Origin: Clostridioides difficile
GTDB lineage: Bacteria > Bacillota > Clostridia > Peptostreptococcales > Peptostreptococcaceae
Reading direction: 5' to 3'
NCBI RefSeq assembly: GCF_900243075.1
Contig: NZ_OEZH01000137.1
Span: 1 to 32,147, forward strand
DNA length: 32,147 nucleotides
The notes under the pieces were generated by a model. That model worked only from the letters and a program-made list of their open reading frames with translations. It did not search any database and was not told where the DNA came from. Positions within the stretch are counted from its first letter, which is position 1. Each line of letters opens with the position of its first letter. The translations under genes were made by a program, and so were the position numbers. This document shows, piece after piece, positions 15,099 to 23,463 of this stretch.

Positions 15099-15127
15099 AT
15101 TATATATATTCAGGCAAATAATTGCAA
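15099..15127 (-). promoter_or_regulatory. Promoter for the HTH gene
   Basis: On minus TTGCAA (15122-15127), a 17-bp spacer, then TATAAT (15099-15104). The 5' UTR would be about 200 nt. Apart from these items, 14890-15277 shows only a few short imperfect repeats. Confidence 0.65.
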
Positions 15128-15277
15128 CTGCTTTTGTATGATGGTATTTTATTTTAGTCAATACTATAATATGTGTATTTATGTCATGAAAGTAATAAGA
15201 ATAGTAAAACTTAGTTAGGAAGAATAATTATGAAGTGGACAATAGAGAAATTTGATTTAAGTTTTTTTGAAAATTTA

Positions 15278-15307
15278 TTGACAAATCTAAGTTGCAAATA
15301 TTATACT
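15278..15307 (+). promoter_or_regulatory. Promoter of the sugar operon
   Basis: TTGACA (15278-15283), an 18-bp spacer, then TATACT (15302-15307), about 30 bp upstream of the ROK regulator ribosome site. Confidence 0.65.
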
Positions 15308-15327
15308 AAACTTAATAAATAAAGTTT
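15308..15327 (+). promoter_or_regulatory. Candidate operator just downstream of the -10
   Basis: AAACTT (15308-15313) and AAGTTT (15322-15327) form an inverted repeat over the transcription start. It is the natural place for autorepression by the ROK regulator encoded next. The site is inferred from position and symmetry only. Confidence 0.35.
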
Positions 15328-15346
15328 ATAAAGTAAGGTGTTGTTT

Positions 15347-16441
15347 ATGAAAAATATAGTTGGAAAACCACAAACGATAAAAAAAGTAAATGAAGATTTA
15401 ATAAAAAATATTATAAAAAATGAAGGTCCTATAACAAAACCAGAAATTTCAAGTATTACTGAATTGAGTTTAGCCACAGTTAATAAGATTGTAGAGCAAT
15501 TAGCTTTGAAAAATGAAGTTAAAGTAAGTGGACTAAGTGAATCTACTGGAGGAAGAAGAGCTCAATTATTTGAAATAAATGCAAACTTAGAACACATAAT
15601 AGCTTTATATTATTATAGAAATAGTTGTATAGGGATAGTTGCCAATTTACTAGGTGAAATAATTTATCAAGAAGAATTTAATATAAGAATGGATACGTAT
15701 GAAAACGTTAACCAAGATACTTTTTTTGTTATAGATACTTTAATCAAAAAGGAAAGGGGAAACAATATAAGAGCTATTGGGATTGGTGTACCAGGCGTTG
15801 TAAAAAAAGGTATAGTTAAAAATATACCAACTATAAAAAGTTGGGAAGGTATAAATTTGGAAAATTTAATAAAGAGTAAATACAATACTAAAGTATTTAT
15901 AGAAAATGATACAAATATTACTACTATCGGGATTTATCAAAAACAGTATAAAGACATATATAAAAATATGGCTCTTATGTATCTAGAAGATGGGATTGGC
16001 TCAGGTATAGTTATAAATGGTGAATTATATTTAGGTTCTACAAATTTTGCTGGAGAATTAAGTTATTTAAATATGGAGTTTGGTAAATATAACTCCAATA
16101 ACTTAAATCTTGAAGATTATATTATGAGTTTAAGAAAAATATATTTAGAAAGTAAAGATAAGAAATTTAAGAAAGAAATTTTATCTATAATATCAAATTT
16201 TATAAGGACTCTTATATGCGTCTTAAATCCACAAGCGATGATTATACAATGTAGCATATTAACTAAGATTGACATGGAATTTATAGAAAAAGATATAAGT
16301 AATAGTGTTGGAGAAGAAAATTTTCCTAAATTAATAAAAGTAGAGTCATTGAGAGAAGGAAGTATAAATGGAGTAATTAGTATGTGTTTAAAAGAAACTG
16401 ACTATCAATATTCCTTATCTAATAAAAAAGGAGGATATTAA
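15347..16441 (+). CDS. ROK-family transcriptional regulator
   Basis: A 364-residue NagC/XylR-like protein. The N-terminal winged HTH is at about residues 15-65 (ITKPEISSITELSLATVNKIV), followed by the typical linker STGGRRAQLFEI. The sugar-binding ROK fold includes IGVPGVVKKG, IENDTNI and DGIGSGIVINGELY. The ROK zinc motif CxCGxxGC is absent, as in several regulators that bind sugar but do not phosphorylate it. I prefer ATG 15347, with AAGG upstream, over a GTG three codons earlier. It heads an operon whose kinase starts 1 base after its stop codon. Inferred role: repressor of the operon, relieved by the transported sugar or its phosphate. Confidence 0.85.
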   Translation: MKNIVGKPQTIKKVNEDLIKNIIKNEGPITKPEISSITELSLATVNKIVEQLALKNEVKVSGLSESTGGRRAQLFEINANLEHIIALYYYRNSCIGIVANLLGEIIYQEEFNIRMDTYENVNQDTFFVIDTLIKKERGNNIRAIGIGVPGVVKKGIVKNIPTIKSWEGINLENLIKSKYNTKVFIENDTNITTIGIYQKQYKDIYKNMALMYLEDGIGSGIVINGELYLGSTNFAGELSYLNMEFGKYNSNNLNLEDYIMSLRKIYLESKDKKFKKEILSIISNFIRTLICVLNPQAMIIQCSILTKIDMEFIEKDISNSVGEENFPKLIKVESLREGSINGVISMCLKETDYQYSLSNKKGGY

Positions 16442-16442
16442 T

Positions 16443-17393
16443 GTGAAACATTTGATTTCAATAGATGGAGGAGGAACAAAAACTAAATTTTGTGTAAGTG
16501 ATTTAGATGGAAACATACTTAAAGAACATACCACTGGTTCAACTAATTACAAGTCAGTTGGAATTCAAAAAACATATGAAAATATTAATAATGGATTTAA
16601 AAAATTATTAAAAGATTTACATATCGATTACGACGATATTGAGTATACTGTATTTGGTATATCTGGTTGTGATTCTCCCAATGATTATAAGATTATAATG
16701 GATGAAATATTAAAAATTGGGATTAACAAAGAAAAAATATATCTAGTAAATGATGCAGTTTTAGCTTTTTATGCACAAACTGATGCTCCTGGTCTAGTAA
16801 TTGTGGCTGGTACAGGTTCAATTATATTAGGAATTAAAGGAGATGGGGAAATATATAGAGTTGGTGGATGGGGATATAATTTTAGTGATTTGGGTTCTGG
16901 ATATGATATAGGAAGAAAATTATTAAAGAAGGTTTTACTTTATTGTGATGGATGTCATGAATATAGTGATTTATTTAATTGTGTTTTGGATTTCTTTGGA
17001 GCAAATAGTTTTGAGCAACTTACATATATAATTACTGAGATAAACAATAATGTTGAAATAGCAAACTTAGCTTCATTAGTGATTGATTGTGCCAAACAAG
17101 GTGACAAATTGGCTATTGAAATATTAAGAGAGTCATCAACTGAACTGTCTAAATTAGCTCAAGTAATATTGAGTAAAATATCTAATTCAATGAAAAGGGA
17201 TAAAAGCAAAATAAATATAGTTTTGTCTGGTGGTACGTTAAATAAAACTGTATATGCTCAAATGTTAATGAATAATTTAAAAACAGAAAATATAGATAAA
17301 AATTTAAAATTTATACCTCAAGAAAAACAGCCTGTATATGGAGGTATAAGACTTGCTATGGCATTAGCTAATAGGAGGGTCAAGCATGGATAG
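16443..17393 (+). CDS. BadF/BcrA/BcrD-type sugar kinase (GlcNAc kinase-like)
   Basis: A 316-residue ASKHA-fold kinase. Phosphate-1 loop SIDGGGTKTKF (6-16), NDAVLAF with likely catalytic Asp102, phosphate-2 loop AGTGSIILG (120-128), GGWGYNFSDLGSGYDIGR-like segment (about 137-154), and adenosine motif VLSGGTLN near 260. This group includes N-acetylglucosamine kinases. The start is GTG 16443: the ATG at 16441 is followed directly by TGA, and an AAGGAGG site fits GTG. The end overlaps the next gene by 8 bases, showing translational coupling. Likely role: phosphorylates the sugar delivered by the ABC transporter or released by the glycosidase-like protein. Confidence 0.85.
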   Translation: MKHLISIDGGGTKTKFCVSDLDGNILKEHTTGSTNYKSVGIQKTYENINNGFKKLLKDLHIDYDDIEYTVFGISGCDSPNDYKIIMDEILKIGINKEKIYLVNDAVLAFYAQTDAPGLVIVAGTGSIILGIKGDGEIYRVGGWGYNFSDLGSGYDIGRKLLKKVLLYCDGCHEYSDLFNCVLDFFGANSFEQLTYIITEINNNVEIANLASLVIDCAKQGDKLAIEILRESSTELSKLAQVILSKISNSMKRDKSKINIVLSGGTLNKTVYAQMLMNNLKTENIDKNLKFIPQEKQPVYGGIRLAMALANRRVKHG

Positions 17394-18570
17394 AAAAAAA
17401 GTAATAGTACAAATTTTTACTGGAGGTTTTAAAACTAAAGAAATAAAATTCAATGATATAAAGTGTAAGCTACTAGAATTACTGGACTGTATTGATATAG
17501 AAAAGGTTATCATGGGATGGAATGTAGATGAAGAATTATATGTAGAAACTAAAAAACTATTAAATAAATATAATGTTGAATTATATCTTTGGTTACCATG
17601 TTTTTCAGAAATAGGACTACTTGAAAAAAGTAATTTACTAGTCGATTATGCGGGAAAGGAAGTCAAGGGCTATACTTTACAAGAAGATGAAAATTTTGAA
17701 TTTTATTGCCCAAATAATAAGAAAAATATAGAAAATATAAAGAAAGTATATAGTACTTATTTTAGTGAAATTAAGTTTGATGGAATTTTTTTAGATAAAA
17801 TAAGGTATGGCTCTTTTTCAAATAAACTAAATGGTGTTTTTAATTGTTTTTGTGAAGATTGTTTAAATATATATGAAGAAAATAATATTGATAAAAAGTC
17901 GTTAATGATAGAGATGAATAATGTGTCTAATGGAGTTCTAGATAATGAAGATACTCCATTTGGTATAACAGAATACATTAATGGAAAATACAAATTTAAA
18001 AATAAAATATGGGAAGATTTTTTTGAAACAAAAAATCAAAATATATACAAGGCATTACTAGAAATAAGTAGTTATTTTAAAAGTAAAGGATTGAAAATAG
18101 GTATAGATACATTTTCTCCTTTTATTTCTTACTTTGCAGGTCAAGATTTAGAAAAATTACAAGAAGTAGCAGATTTTATAAAACCAATGATGTATAGAAT
18201 TACAAAAGCTCCAGCTGGTCTACCATTTGAATTTGAAAGGATGATTGATGAATCCATACATAAAAATAAAGAGATTGCAAAAAGAAATTTCTTAGATATT
18301 TTAGGAATTAGAGAGTATGAAGGAGATATATATCCTATAAAATTTGTACTAGAGGAAATCGATTTTATGACAAAAAATCTTAATAGAGAGATATATGTAG
18401 GAATTGAAATAAATAAAAAAGAAATTATAGCTCCTGTTACACCTAAATACATAAGTGAAAATCTTTCAAACATAAATAAAACAGCAGTAAAAGGATATGT
18501 TTTATCTTGGGATTTGTTATCAGCACCAAAAGAAAATATTGATGAAATTATAAAATGGTTTTGGAATTAG
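17386..18570 (+). CDS. Predicted TIM-barrel glycosidase-like protein, unknown family
   Basis: A 394-residue cytoplasmic protein (no signal peptide). I do not recognise a named family. The pattern is that of a glycoside-hydrolase-like TIM barrel: strands ending in VIMGWNVDEELY, LYLWLPCF, then the typical FDGIFLDKIRYGSF (about residues 130-143) with an Asp at the strand end, KIGIDTFSPF, DFIKPMMYRI, IYVGIEIN and GYVLSWDLL near the C-terminus. A cysteine cluster NCFCEDC (about 151-157) follows the FLDKIRYG motif and may bind metal or be structural. It overlaps the kinase gene and ends 9 bases before the ABC ATPase gene, so it belongs to the operon. Likely role: intracellular cleavage of the imported glycoside. 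The reaction is not known. Confidence 0.6.
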   Translation: MDRKKVIVQIFTGGFKTKEIKFNDIKCKLLELLDCIDIEKVIMGWNVDEELYVETKKLLNKYNVELYLWLPCFSEIGLLEKSNLLVDYAGKEVKGYTLQEDENFEFYCPNNKKNIENIKKVYSTYFSEIKFDGIFLDKIRYGSFSNKLNGVFNCFCEDCLNIYEENNIDKKSLMIEMNNVSNGVLDNEDTPFGITEYINGKYKFKNKIWEDFFETKNQNIYKALLEISSYFKSKGLKIGIDTFSPFISYFAGQDLEKLQEVADFIKPMMYRITKAPAGLPFEFERMIDESIHKNKEIAKRNFLDILGIREYEGDIYPIKFVLEEIDFMTKNLNREIYVGIEINKKEIIAPVTPKYISENLSNINKTAVKGYVLSWDLLSAPKENIDEIIKWFWN

Positions 18571-18579
18571 TGAGGTGAT

Positions 18580-20079
18580 ATGGTGAGTAAAATATTGGAA
18601 ATGCAGCAAATATATAAAAGTTTTGGAAAGGTGGATGTTTTAAAGGGGATAAATTTTGAGTTAGAAAAGGGTGAAGTAAGGGCTCTTTTGGGAGCTAATG
18701 GAGCAGGAAAATCTACACTTATTAAAATTTTAGGAGGAGTTCATTCTCAAACTAAAGGTAAAGTAATTTTAAATGAGAATGAAATAATGTTTAAAAATCC
18801 ACATCATTCTAAAGAAAATGGGATTAGTATAATTTATCAAGAATTAAGTTTGATACCAACACTTACAGTACTTGAAAATATTTTTCTTGGTAGGGAAACT
18901 TTAAAAGGAATTGTGTTTTTAAATAAGAAAGATATGTTTGAAGAATATATGAAAATTTGTGAAGACTTTGATTTTAATATAGACCCACATACAGTAGTTT
19001 CTAATTTAAGCGTAGCAAATCAGCAAATGGTTGAGATAATGAAAGCTGTTTCATGTAATTCTGAAATTATCATAATGGATGAACCAACAACATCACTTAC
19101 TAATAATGAAAAAGATGGGCTATTTAAAATAATAAACAGATTAAAGTCTAAAGGTAAAACAATAGTTTATATTTCTCATATATTGGAGGAAGTTTTAAAA
19201 ATATGTAATAGCGCAAGTATAATGAAAAATGGAACTATGGTTGGAACTTATGATGTAGGGGATTTAACTAAATTAAAAATAACTCAACTTATGACAGGAA
19301 ATGATAATCACAAACTTATTGAGAAGAAGGACTATACATTTGCAAAGTATGAAGAAAGTCCAGTACTAGAAGTAAAGAATATAAGTTGGTCTAACAAAAT
19401 AAAAAATGTTTCATTTAAAGTTTATAAAGGAGAAGTTGTAGGTCTTGCAGGTCTTGTAGGTTCGAGAAGAACTGAAATTATAAATTTGATATTTGGGATA
19501 GATAATAAAGATAGTGGAGACATTTTTATCAATGGTAAAAAAGTAGACATAACTTCTCCTAAAGTTGCTATAAAAAATAAAATAGGACTGATTCCTGAAG
19601 ATAGAAAAAATTTAGGACTAATTTTAGAACAAGCTATATATACGAATTCAGCATCAGTACAAATTGATAAGTTCAAGAAATTCTTGTTTATAGATAAAAA
19701 TAGAGAAATTGAGTTTTCACAAAAAGGTGTTAAGGAATTAGGAATAAAAGTTAGCGATGTAAAGCAAGAAGTAAAAGCGCTTAGTGGCGGAAATCAACAA
19801 AAAGTAGTAGTTTCTAAATGGTTAGAGAAAGATTTAGATTTAATAATATATGATGAGCCGACAAAAGGAATAGATATTGCTGCAAAAGAAGATATTTTCA
19901 ATACAATCAAAGAATTTTCAAGTAAAGGAATAGGAGTAATATTTATATCTTCTGATTTAGAAGAAGTAATAAGAGTAAGTGATAGAATTTTAGTAATTAG
20001 AGAAGGTTCTATTGTAGATGATTTAAAAAATGAGAATATAAAGGTTCAAGACATAATGAACAGTATATTTAATGTATAA
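18580..20079 (+). CDS. Sugar ABC transporter ATPase, RbsA/MglA type
   Basis: A 499-residue protein with two fused nucleotide-binding domains. Domain 1 has an intact Walker A GANGAGKST (38-46), signature LSVANQQM, and Walker B IIIMDEPTTSLT. Domain 2 has a degenerate Walker A GLVGSRRTE, a good signature LSGGNQQK, and IIYDEPTKGID. One active and one degenerate site is normal in the CUT2 family. Start ATG 18580 with GAGGTG upstream. The permease follows after 22 bases. It energises uptake of a monosaccharide-like ligand. Confidence 0.93.
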   Translation: MVSKILEMQQIYKSFGKVDVLKGINFELEKGEVRALLGANGAGKSTLIKILGGVHSQTKGKVILNENEIMFKNPHHSKENGISIIYQELSLIPTLTVLENIFLGRETLKGIVFLNKKDMFEEYMKICEDFDFNIDPHTVVSNLSVANQQMVEIMKAVSCNSEIIIMDEPTTSLTNNEKDGLFKIINRLKSKGKTIVYISHILEEVLKICNSASIMKNGTMVGTYDVGDLTKLKITQLMTGNDNHKLIEKKDYTFAKYEESPVLEVKNISWSNKIKNVSFKVYKGEVVGLAGLVGSRRTEIINLIFGIDNKDSGDIFINGKKVDITSPKVAIKNKIGLIPEDRKNLGLILEQAIYTNSASVQIDKFKKFLFIDKNREIEFSQKGVKELGIKVSDVKQEVKALSGGNQQKVVVSKWLEKDLDLIIYDEPTKGIDIAAKEDIFNTIKEFSSKGIGVIFISSDLEEVIRVSDRILVIREGSIVDDLKNENIKVQDIMNSIFNV

Positions 20080-20101
20080 AAAATGAAAGTGGAGGACTGA
20101 G

Positions 20102-21052
20102 ATGAAGAAAGCTTTTGAGAAATTAAATTTAAGAGATTATGGAGTATTACTAGGTTTTTTGGCTTTATGTATAGCTATAAGTATTGCAACTCCATCATTT
20201 TTAGGTAAACAAAATATACTTAATCTTTTACGACAATCTTCTATAATTGGAATAATTTCAGCCGGTATGACTTTTGTTATAATATCTGGAAACTTTGATA
20301 TATCTGTTGGAGCAGTAGCAGCTCTTGCAGGTGCTATAACAATGAAATTTGCAACTGGTGGAACTAATTTGTTTGCATCCATGTTCTTAGGTATAACGAT
20401 TTGTGCAGTAATAGGATTAATCAATGGTATAGTAGTTGCAAAGATAAACGTACCATCACTAATAGCTACTATGGCTATGGTCACTATTGTAAGAGGATTA
20501 CTGTTGATGCTTACAGGCGGGTATCCAATTACTGAAAATATACCAATACTTGATTACATTGGAAATGGACATTTGTTTAATATACCAATACCAGTATTAA
20601 TTTTCTTTCTGGTGGTGTTAGCTTCGTTTATTGTACTTAACAAAACTAAATTTGGTAGATACGTTTATTCTGTAGGAGGGAATCAAGAGGCAAGTAAGCT
20701 TAATGGTATAAATGTAGATTCTCATAAAATAAAAGTATTTATTATTAATGCTGTGCTTGCAGGAATAGCTGGAATCGTACTAACTGGAAGACTTGGAACT
20801 GCAACTGCGATTGCAGGTGAAGGATATGATATGGATGCAATTGCATCTGTAGTAATAGGAGGTACATCAGTGGCAGGAGGCTCTGGATCTGTACTTAAAA
20901 CTGTTATAGGAGTGTTACTTATGAGTGTTATAAACAACAGTTTTAATCTTCTTGGAATAGATGTATATTTCCAGTACATATTTAAAGGGTTAATAATTTT
21001 AGCAGCAGTTGGATTTGATTCTTATAGCAAGAAAAAGCTTGCTGCAAGATAA
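20102..21052 (+). CDS. Sugar ABC transporter permease, RbsC type
   Basis: A 316-residue membrane protein with eight or more hydrophobic segments from residue 14 to 310. The CUT2 signatures are present: GMTFVIISGNFDISVGA near residue 57, INVPSLIATM, and the ATPase-contact loop reading GGNQEASKLNGIN at about 197-209. Ribosome site GGAGG. It is followed by the binding protein gene, and together with 18580-20079 it forms the membrane part of the transporter. Confidence 0.93.
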   Translation: MKKAFEKLNLRDYGVLLGFLALCIAISIATPSFLGKQNILNLLRQSSIIGIISAGMTFVIISGNFDISVGAVAALAGAITMKFATGGTNLFASMFLGITICAVIGLINGIVVAKINVPSLIATMAMVTIVRGLLLMLTGGYPITENIPILDYIGNGHLFNIPIPVLIFFLVVLASFIVLNKTKFGRYVYSVGGNQEASKLNGINVDSHKIKVFIINAVLAGIAGIVLTGRLGTATAIAGEGYDMDAIASVVIGGTSVAGGSGSVLKTVIGVLLMSVINNSFNLLGIDVYFQYIFKGLIILAAVGFDSYSKKKLAAR

Positions 21053-21074
21053 AAAAAAGAGGGGGAATTTTTTT

Positions 21075-22037
21075 ATGAAAAAATTAATGAAACATTTAAC
21101 ATTACTGTTATCGCTTGTTATGATATTCAGCTTAGTTGGATGCTCAAATGATGGTAGCAAAGGAAAAGAGGGAGAAAAGAAAATAGCAGTATTATTGCCA
21201 GGTTCAACAGGTTACTTTGTAGCAACTAAACAAGGTATAGATGCAAAATCTAAAGAATTAGGTGTAAGTGTAGAATATGCAGATGCTCAATGGGATGCTA
21301 GTAAACAATTATCACAAGCTGAAGATTTTATGGCTAAAGGGGTAGACATGATTGCATTATGTGGAGTTGATTCTGCTGTAAGTGAGAGAATAGTTAAAGC
21401 TGCTAATGATTCAGATGTTCCTATAATAGCATTTACAAATTCTATAGGAAGTAACCCAACTGGAGAATTTAAAGGTTTAGTTACATATATAGGACAAAAT
21501 GAGGAAGAGACAGGAGCATTAACAGGTAAAATTGCTAAAAACTTATTAGGAGAAACTGGTGGAAAGGCTGTATCAATAGAAGGTGTTCCAGGAACTACTC
21601 CACAAGTATTAAGAAAAAAAGGACTTGAAAAAGAACTAAAAGATAGTAATATAAAAATAGTTTATAATCAAACTTCAAATTGGGAGAAAGAGCAAGCTTT
21701 AAAAGTAACAGAAGACTTAATTCAAAAGAAAACTGATTTTAATGTTATAATATGCCAAGATGATAACTCTGCTACAGGTGCAGGACAAGCTTTAAAAGAT
21801 GCTGGTCTTAAAGATAAAGTTAAAGTTATAGGTTTGGGTGGAAGTAAAGATGGATTAAAAGCTATAACTGATGGGTTAATAGATGGTACAACTTATATGT
21901 CTGCTGTGGAAGAAGGTGGATTAGTCATAGAAAAGGCATCTAAATTCCTTAAAGGTGAAAAAGTGGAACCTGTTACACAAATTAAACAAGTTGAAGTTAA
22001 TAAGGATAATATTTCAGAGTTCAAGGGTGAATGGTAA
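21075..22037 (+). CDS. Sugar-binding lipoprotein, RbsB-like
   Basis: A 320-residue solute-binding protein of the periplasmic-binding type 4 family. A lipoprotein signal with lipobox LVGC (Cys23) anchors it outside the membrane. The mature domain starts KIAVLLPGSTGYFVATKQGID, with VDMIALCGVDS and QDDNSATGAGQAL further on. The frame is open to 21009 inside the permease gene, but I chose ATG 21075, which has AGAGGGGGAA upstream and gives the signal peptide. The ligand is not readable. The operon terminator follows at 22065. Confidence 0.9.
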   Translation: MKKLMKHLTLLLSLVMIFSLVGCSNDGSKGKEGEKKIAVLLPGSTGYFVATKQGIDAKSKELGVSVEYADAQWDASKQLSQAEDFMAKGVDMIALCGVDSAVSERIVKAANDSDVPIIAFTNSIGSNPTGEFKGLVTYIGQNEEETGALTGKIAKNLLGETGGKAVSIEGVPGTTPQVLRKKGLEKELKDSNIKIVYNQTSNWEKEQALKVTEDLIQKKTDFNVIICQDDNSATGAGQALKDAGLKDKVKVIGLGGSKDGLKAITDGLIDGTTYMSAVEEGGLVIEKASKFLKGEKVEPVTQIKQVEVNKDNISEFKGEW

Positions 22038-22064
22038 GTATCATAGATAATAAATAAAATTTTC

Positions 22065-22104
22065 AGAGTTACTTTATATAGTTTCTAAAGTAACTCTTTT
22101 TTAA
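22065..22104 (+). terminator. Terminator of the sugar operon
   Basis: AGAGTTACTTTA (22065-22076) pairs perfectly with TAAAGTAACTCT (22086-22097), followed by TTTTTT. Confidence 0.88.
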
Positions 22105-22297
22105 ATTTAACTTAGTGATAAATTGTTGGATAGTATTTCTAAACAAATAAAAAATTAATATAAACAAAGATTTAATTATACTAAATTATAAGTAAAATTA
22201 ATATAAACTTTTGTAAAAAAGGAAAACGTCTGAGGTATTGAAAATACTGTGATATGGGTGATGAACTAAAAAAACATAAAAAAACATAAAAAAATTG

Positions 22298-22326
22298 TTG
22301 AAAAAAATATAAAAATTTTGTATAAT
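22298..22326 (+). promoter_or_regulatory. Promoter of the yitT-like gene
   Basis: TTGAAA (22298-22303), 17 bp, TATAAT (22321-22326). The leader has a small hairpin TATACAAA/TTTGTATA (22347-22354, 22364-22371). The stretch 22105-22297 upstream is AT-rich, with a short hairpin near 22234 (GTATT/AATAC) and no gene that I can support. Confidence 0.7.
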
Positions 22327-22407
22327 TAAAGATTCGAAAAGTGCGGTATACAAAGCCAATTCTTTTGTATATAATATATATAAATTAAGAAAAAGGAAGG
22401 GATATGT

Positions 22408-23040
22408 ATGGCCAGGCGGTTATTTTTAGAAAGGATTGGACTTATATTTTTAGGTTCAGCAATATTAGCATTTGGAGTTTACAATTTTTATTATTTAAAC
22501 AACATAACAGAAGGTGGAGTGTTAGGTATTTTACTACTGTTAAAAAATTTATTCAATATACAACCAGCAATAGCAAATGTTGTAATAGATGGTTTACTAC
22601 TTTTAGTAGGATATAAATTTTTCGGTAAAAAATTCCTTATATATTCAATAGTAGCTTCTATAACTTTTTCAGTGTTATACGACTTATTTGAGGCTATAGG
22701 ACCTCTGGTACCACAATCAGAAAACATGCTTTTATCAACTATTTTGGCAGGTGTAACTGTTGGAACAGGTGTAGGTATAGTAGTAAAAGCAGGTTGTGCA
22801 TCAGGAGGAGACGATGCTTTAGCATTAGTAATTTCTAAGACTACATCTTTGAACATAGGGCAAGTTTATTTAGCAACAGATGTTATTGTATTGTTGTTAT
22901 CATTATTTTATCTATCAGCTTTTGACATCTTTTACTCTTTGATTGCTGTTACAATTAGTGGCAAAGTAATTGATTTTATTTATTATCATGGTAAAAGTTT
23001 GGATATGGATATAAGTAATGATATAGTTGCAGAATGTTAA
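22408..23040 (+). CDS. YitT-family membrane protein
   Basis: A 210-residue integral membrane protein with about five to six hydrophobic segments. It carries the YitT landmarks NITEGGVLGI (residues about 31-40), the TLAG-like LLSTILAGVTVGTGVGIVVKAGCASGGDD stretch (about 108-136), and a hydrophobic region after it. The C-terminal DUF2179 regulatory domain of longer YitT proteins is missing, as in the short subgroup. Start ATG 22408 with AAGGAAGGG upstream. Single gene between its own promoter and a palindromic terminator. Transport substrate unknown. Confidence 0.8.
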   Translation: MARRLFLERIGLIFLGSAILAFGVYNFYYLNNITEGGVLGILLLLKNLFNIQPAIANVVIDGLLLLVGYKFFGKKFLIYSIVASITFSVLYDLFEAIGPLVPQSENMLLSTILAGVTVGTGVGIVVKAGCASGGDDALALVISKTTSLNIGQVYLATDVIVLLLSLFYLSAFDIFYSLIAVTISGKVIDFIYYHGKSLDMDISNDIVAEC

Positions 23041-23072
23041 TATAAATTAAATAACTTTAGATTTTATTAGAG

Positions 23073-23096
23073 GTGGCAAATTTGCCACTTTTTTTT
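23073..23096 (+). terminator. Terminator of the yitT-like gene
   Basis: A perfect 16-base palindrome GTGGCAAATTTGCCAC (23073-23088) followed by eight T residues. Confidence 0.85.
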
Positions 23097-23122
23097 GTCT
23101 AAATATTTATAGAAAGTATAAT
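23095..23122 (+). promoter_or_regulatory. Candidate kdp promoter
   Basis: TTGTCT (23095-23100), 16 bp, TATAAT (23117-23122), giving a start near 23129 and a leader of about 215 nt. The -35 overlaps the end of the upstream terminator T-tract. Confidence 0.45.
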
Positions 23123-23123
23123 C

Positions 23124-23220
23124 CCATCTAGATTTTTACAAATCTTAAATATAAAATTATGTTGGAATGACTAGGAATACGATTGCCAGATGGAATTTTA
23201 AAAACTCAATTTTATATTTA
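23124..23220 (+). promoter_or_regulatory. Structured kdp leader with interlocking pairings
   Basis: Two pairings cross each other. CCATCT (23124-23129) can pair with AGATGG (23188-23193), and TAAATATAAAATT (23146-23158) is a perfect 13-base complement of AATTTTATATTTA (23208-23220). They can coexist only as a pseudoknot, otherwise they are alternatives. It does not match the ydaO c-di-AMP motif that I know. No terminator follows before the first small ORF at 23345. If the promoter at 23095 is right, the first arm lies at the very 5' end of the RNA. Confidence 0.4.
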
Positions 23221-23344
23221 TGAAATACTAATCATTAATAGATGTTTCTTAATCCTATCTTTATACCTAAAATGATAAGATAAATGAAGTAGCAATATAA
23301 AACTAAAATTTGTAAAAGAAATTAAAGTAAATGGAGGAATTAAA

Positions 23345-23440
23345 ATGTTGGATATAGTTATGATAGCATTGTTATTCATAGGATTTGTTTCTATGAAGTT
23401 GCTTGCTGACTGGTGTGGGAAACAAACTGAAAAAAAATAA
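23345..23440 (+). CDS. Small membrane protein of the kdp operon (31 aa)
   Basis: A 31-residue ORF with a strong GGAGGAATTAAA-ATG start. A hydrophobic helix (MLDIVMIALLFIGFVSM) is followed by KLLADWCGKQTEKK. It looks like a single-pass protein with a charged cytoplasmic tail. It precedes a second tiny ORF that is the recognisable KdpF, so this one is an additional subunit or regulator and not KdpF itself. I do not recognise a named family. Confidence 0.65.
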   Translation: MLDIVMIALLFIGFVSMKLLADWCGKQTEKK

Positions 23441-23463
23441 TGTAATGTATGGAGGGATTACCT

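Noticed and set aside
15230-15322. 30-codon ORF (MKWTIEKFDL...) with AGGAAG upstream
   Set aside because: The operon promoter (15278-15307) and the candidate operator lie within it, so it is probably chance.
22201-22290. Riboswitch-like run (AACGTCTGAGG ... GGTGATGAACT) before the yitT promoter
   Set aside because: It lies upstream of the best promoter (22298-22326), has no terminator or switch partner, and matches no class I know.
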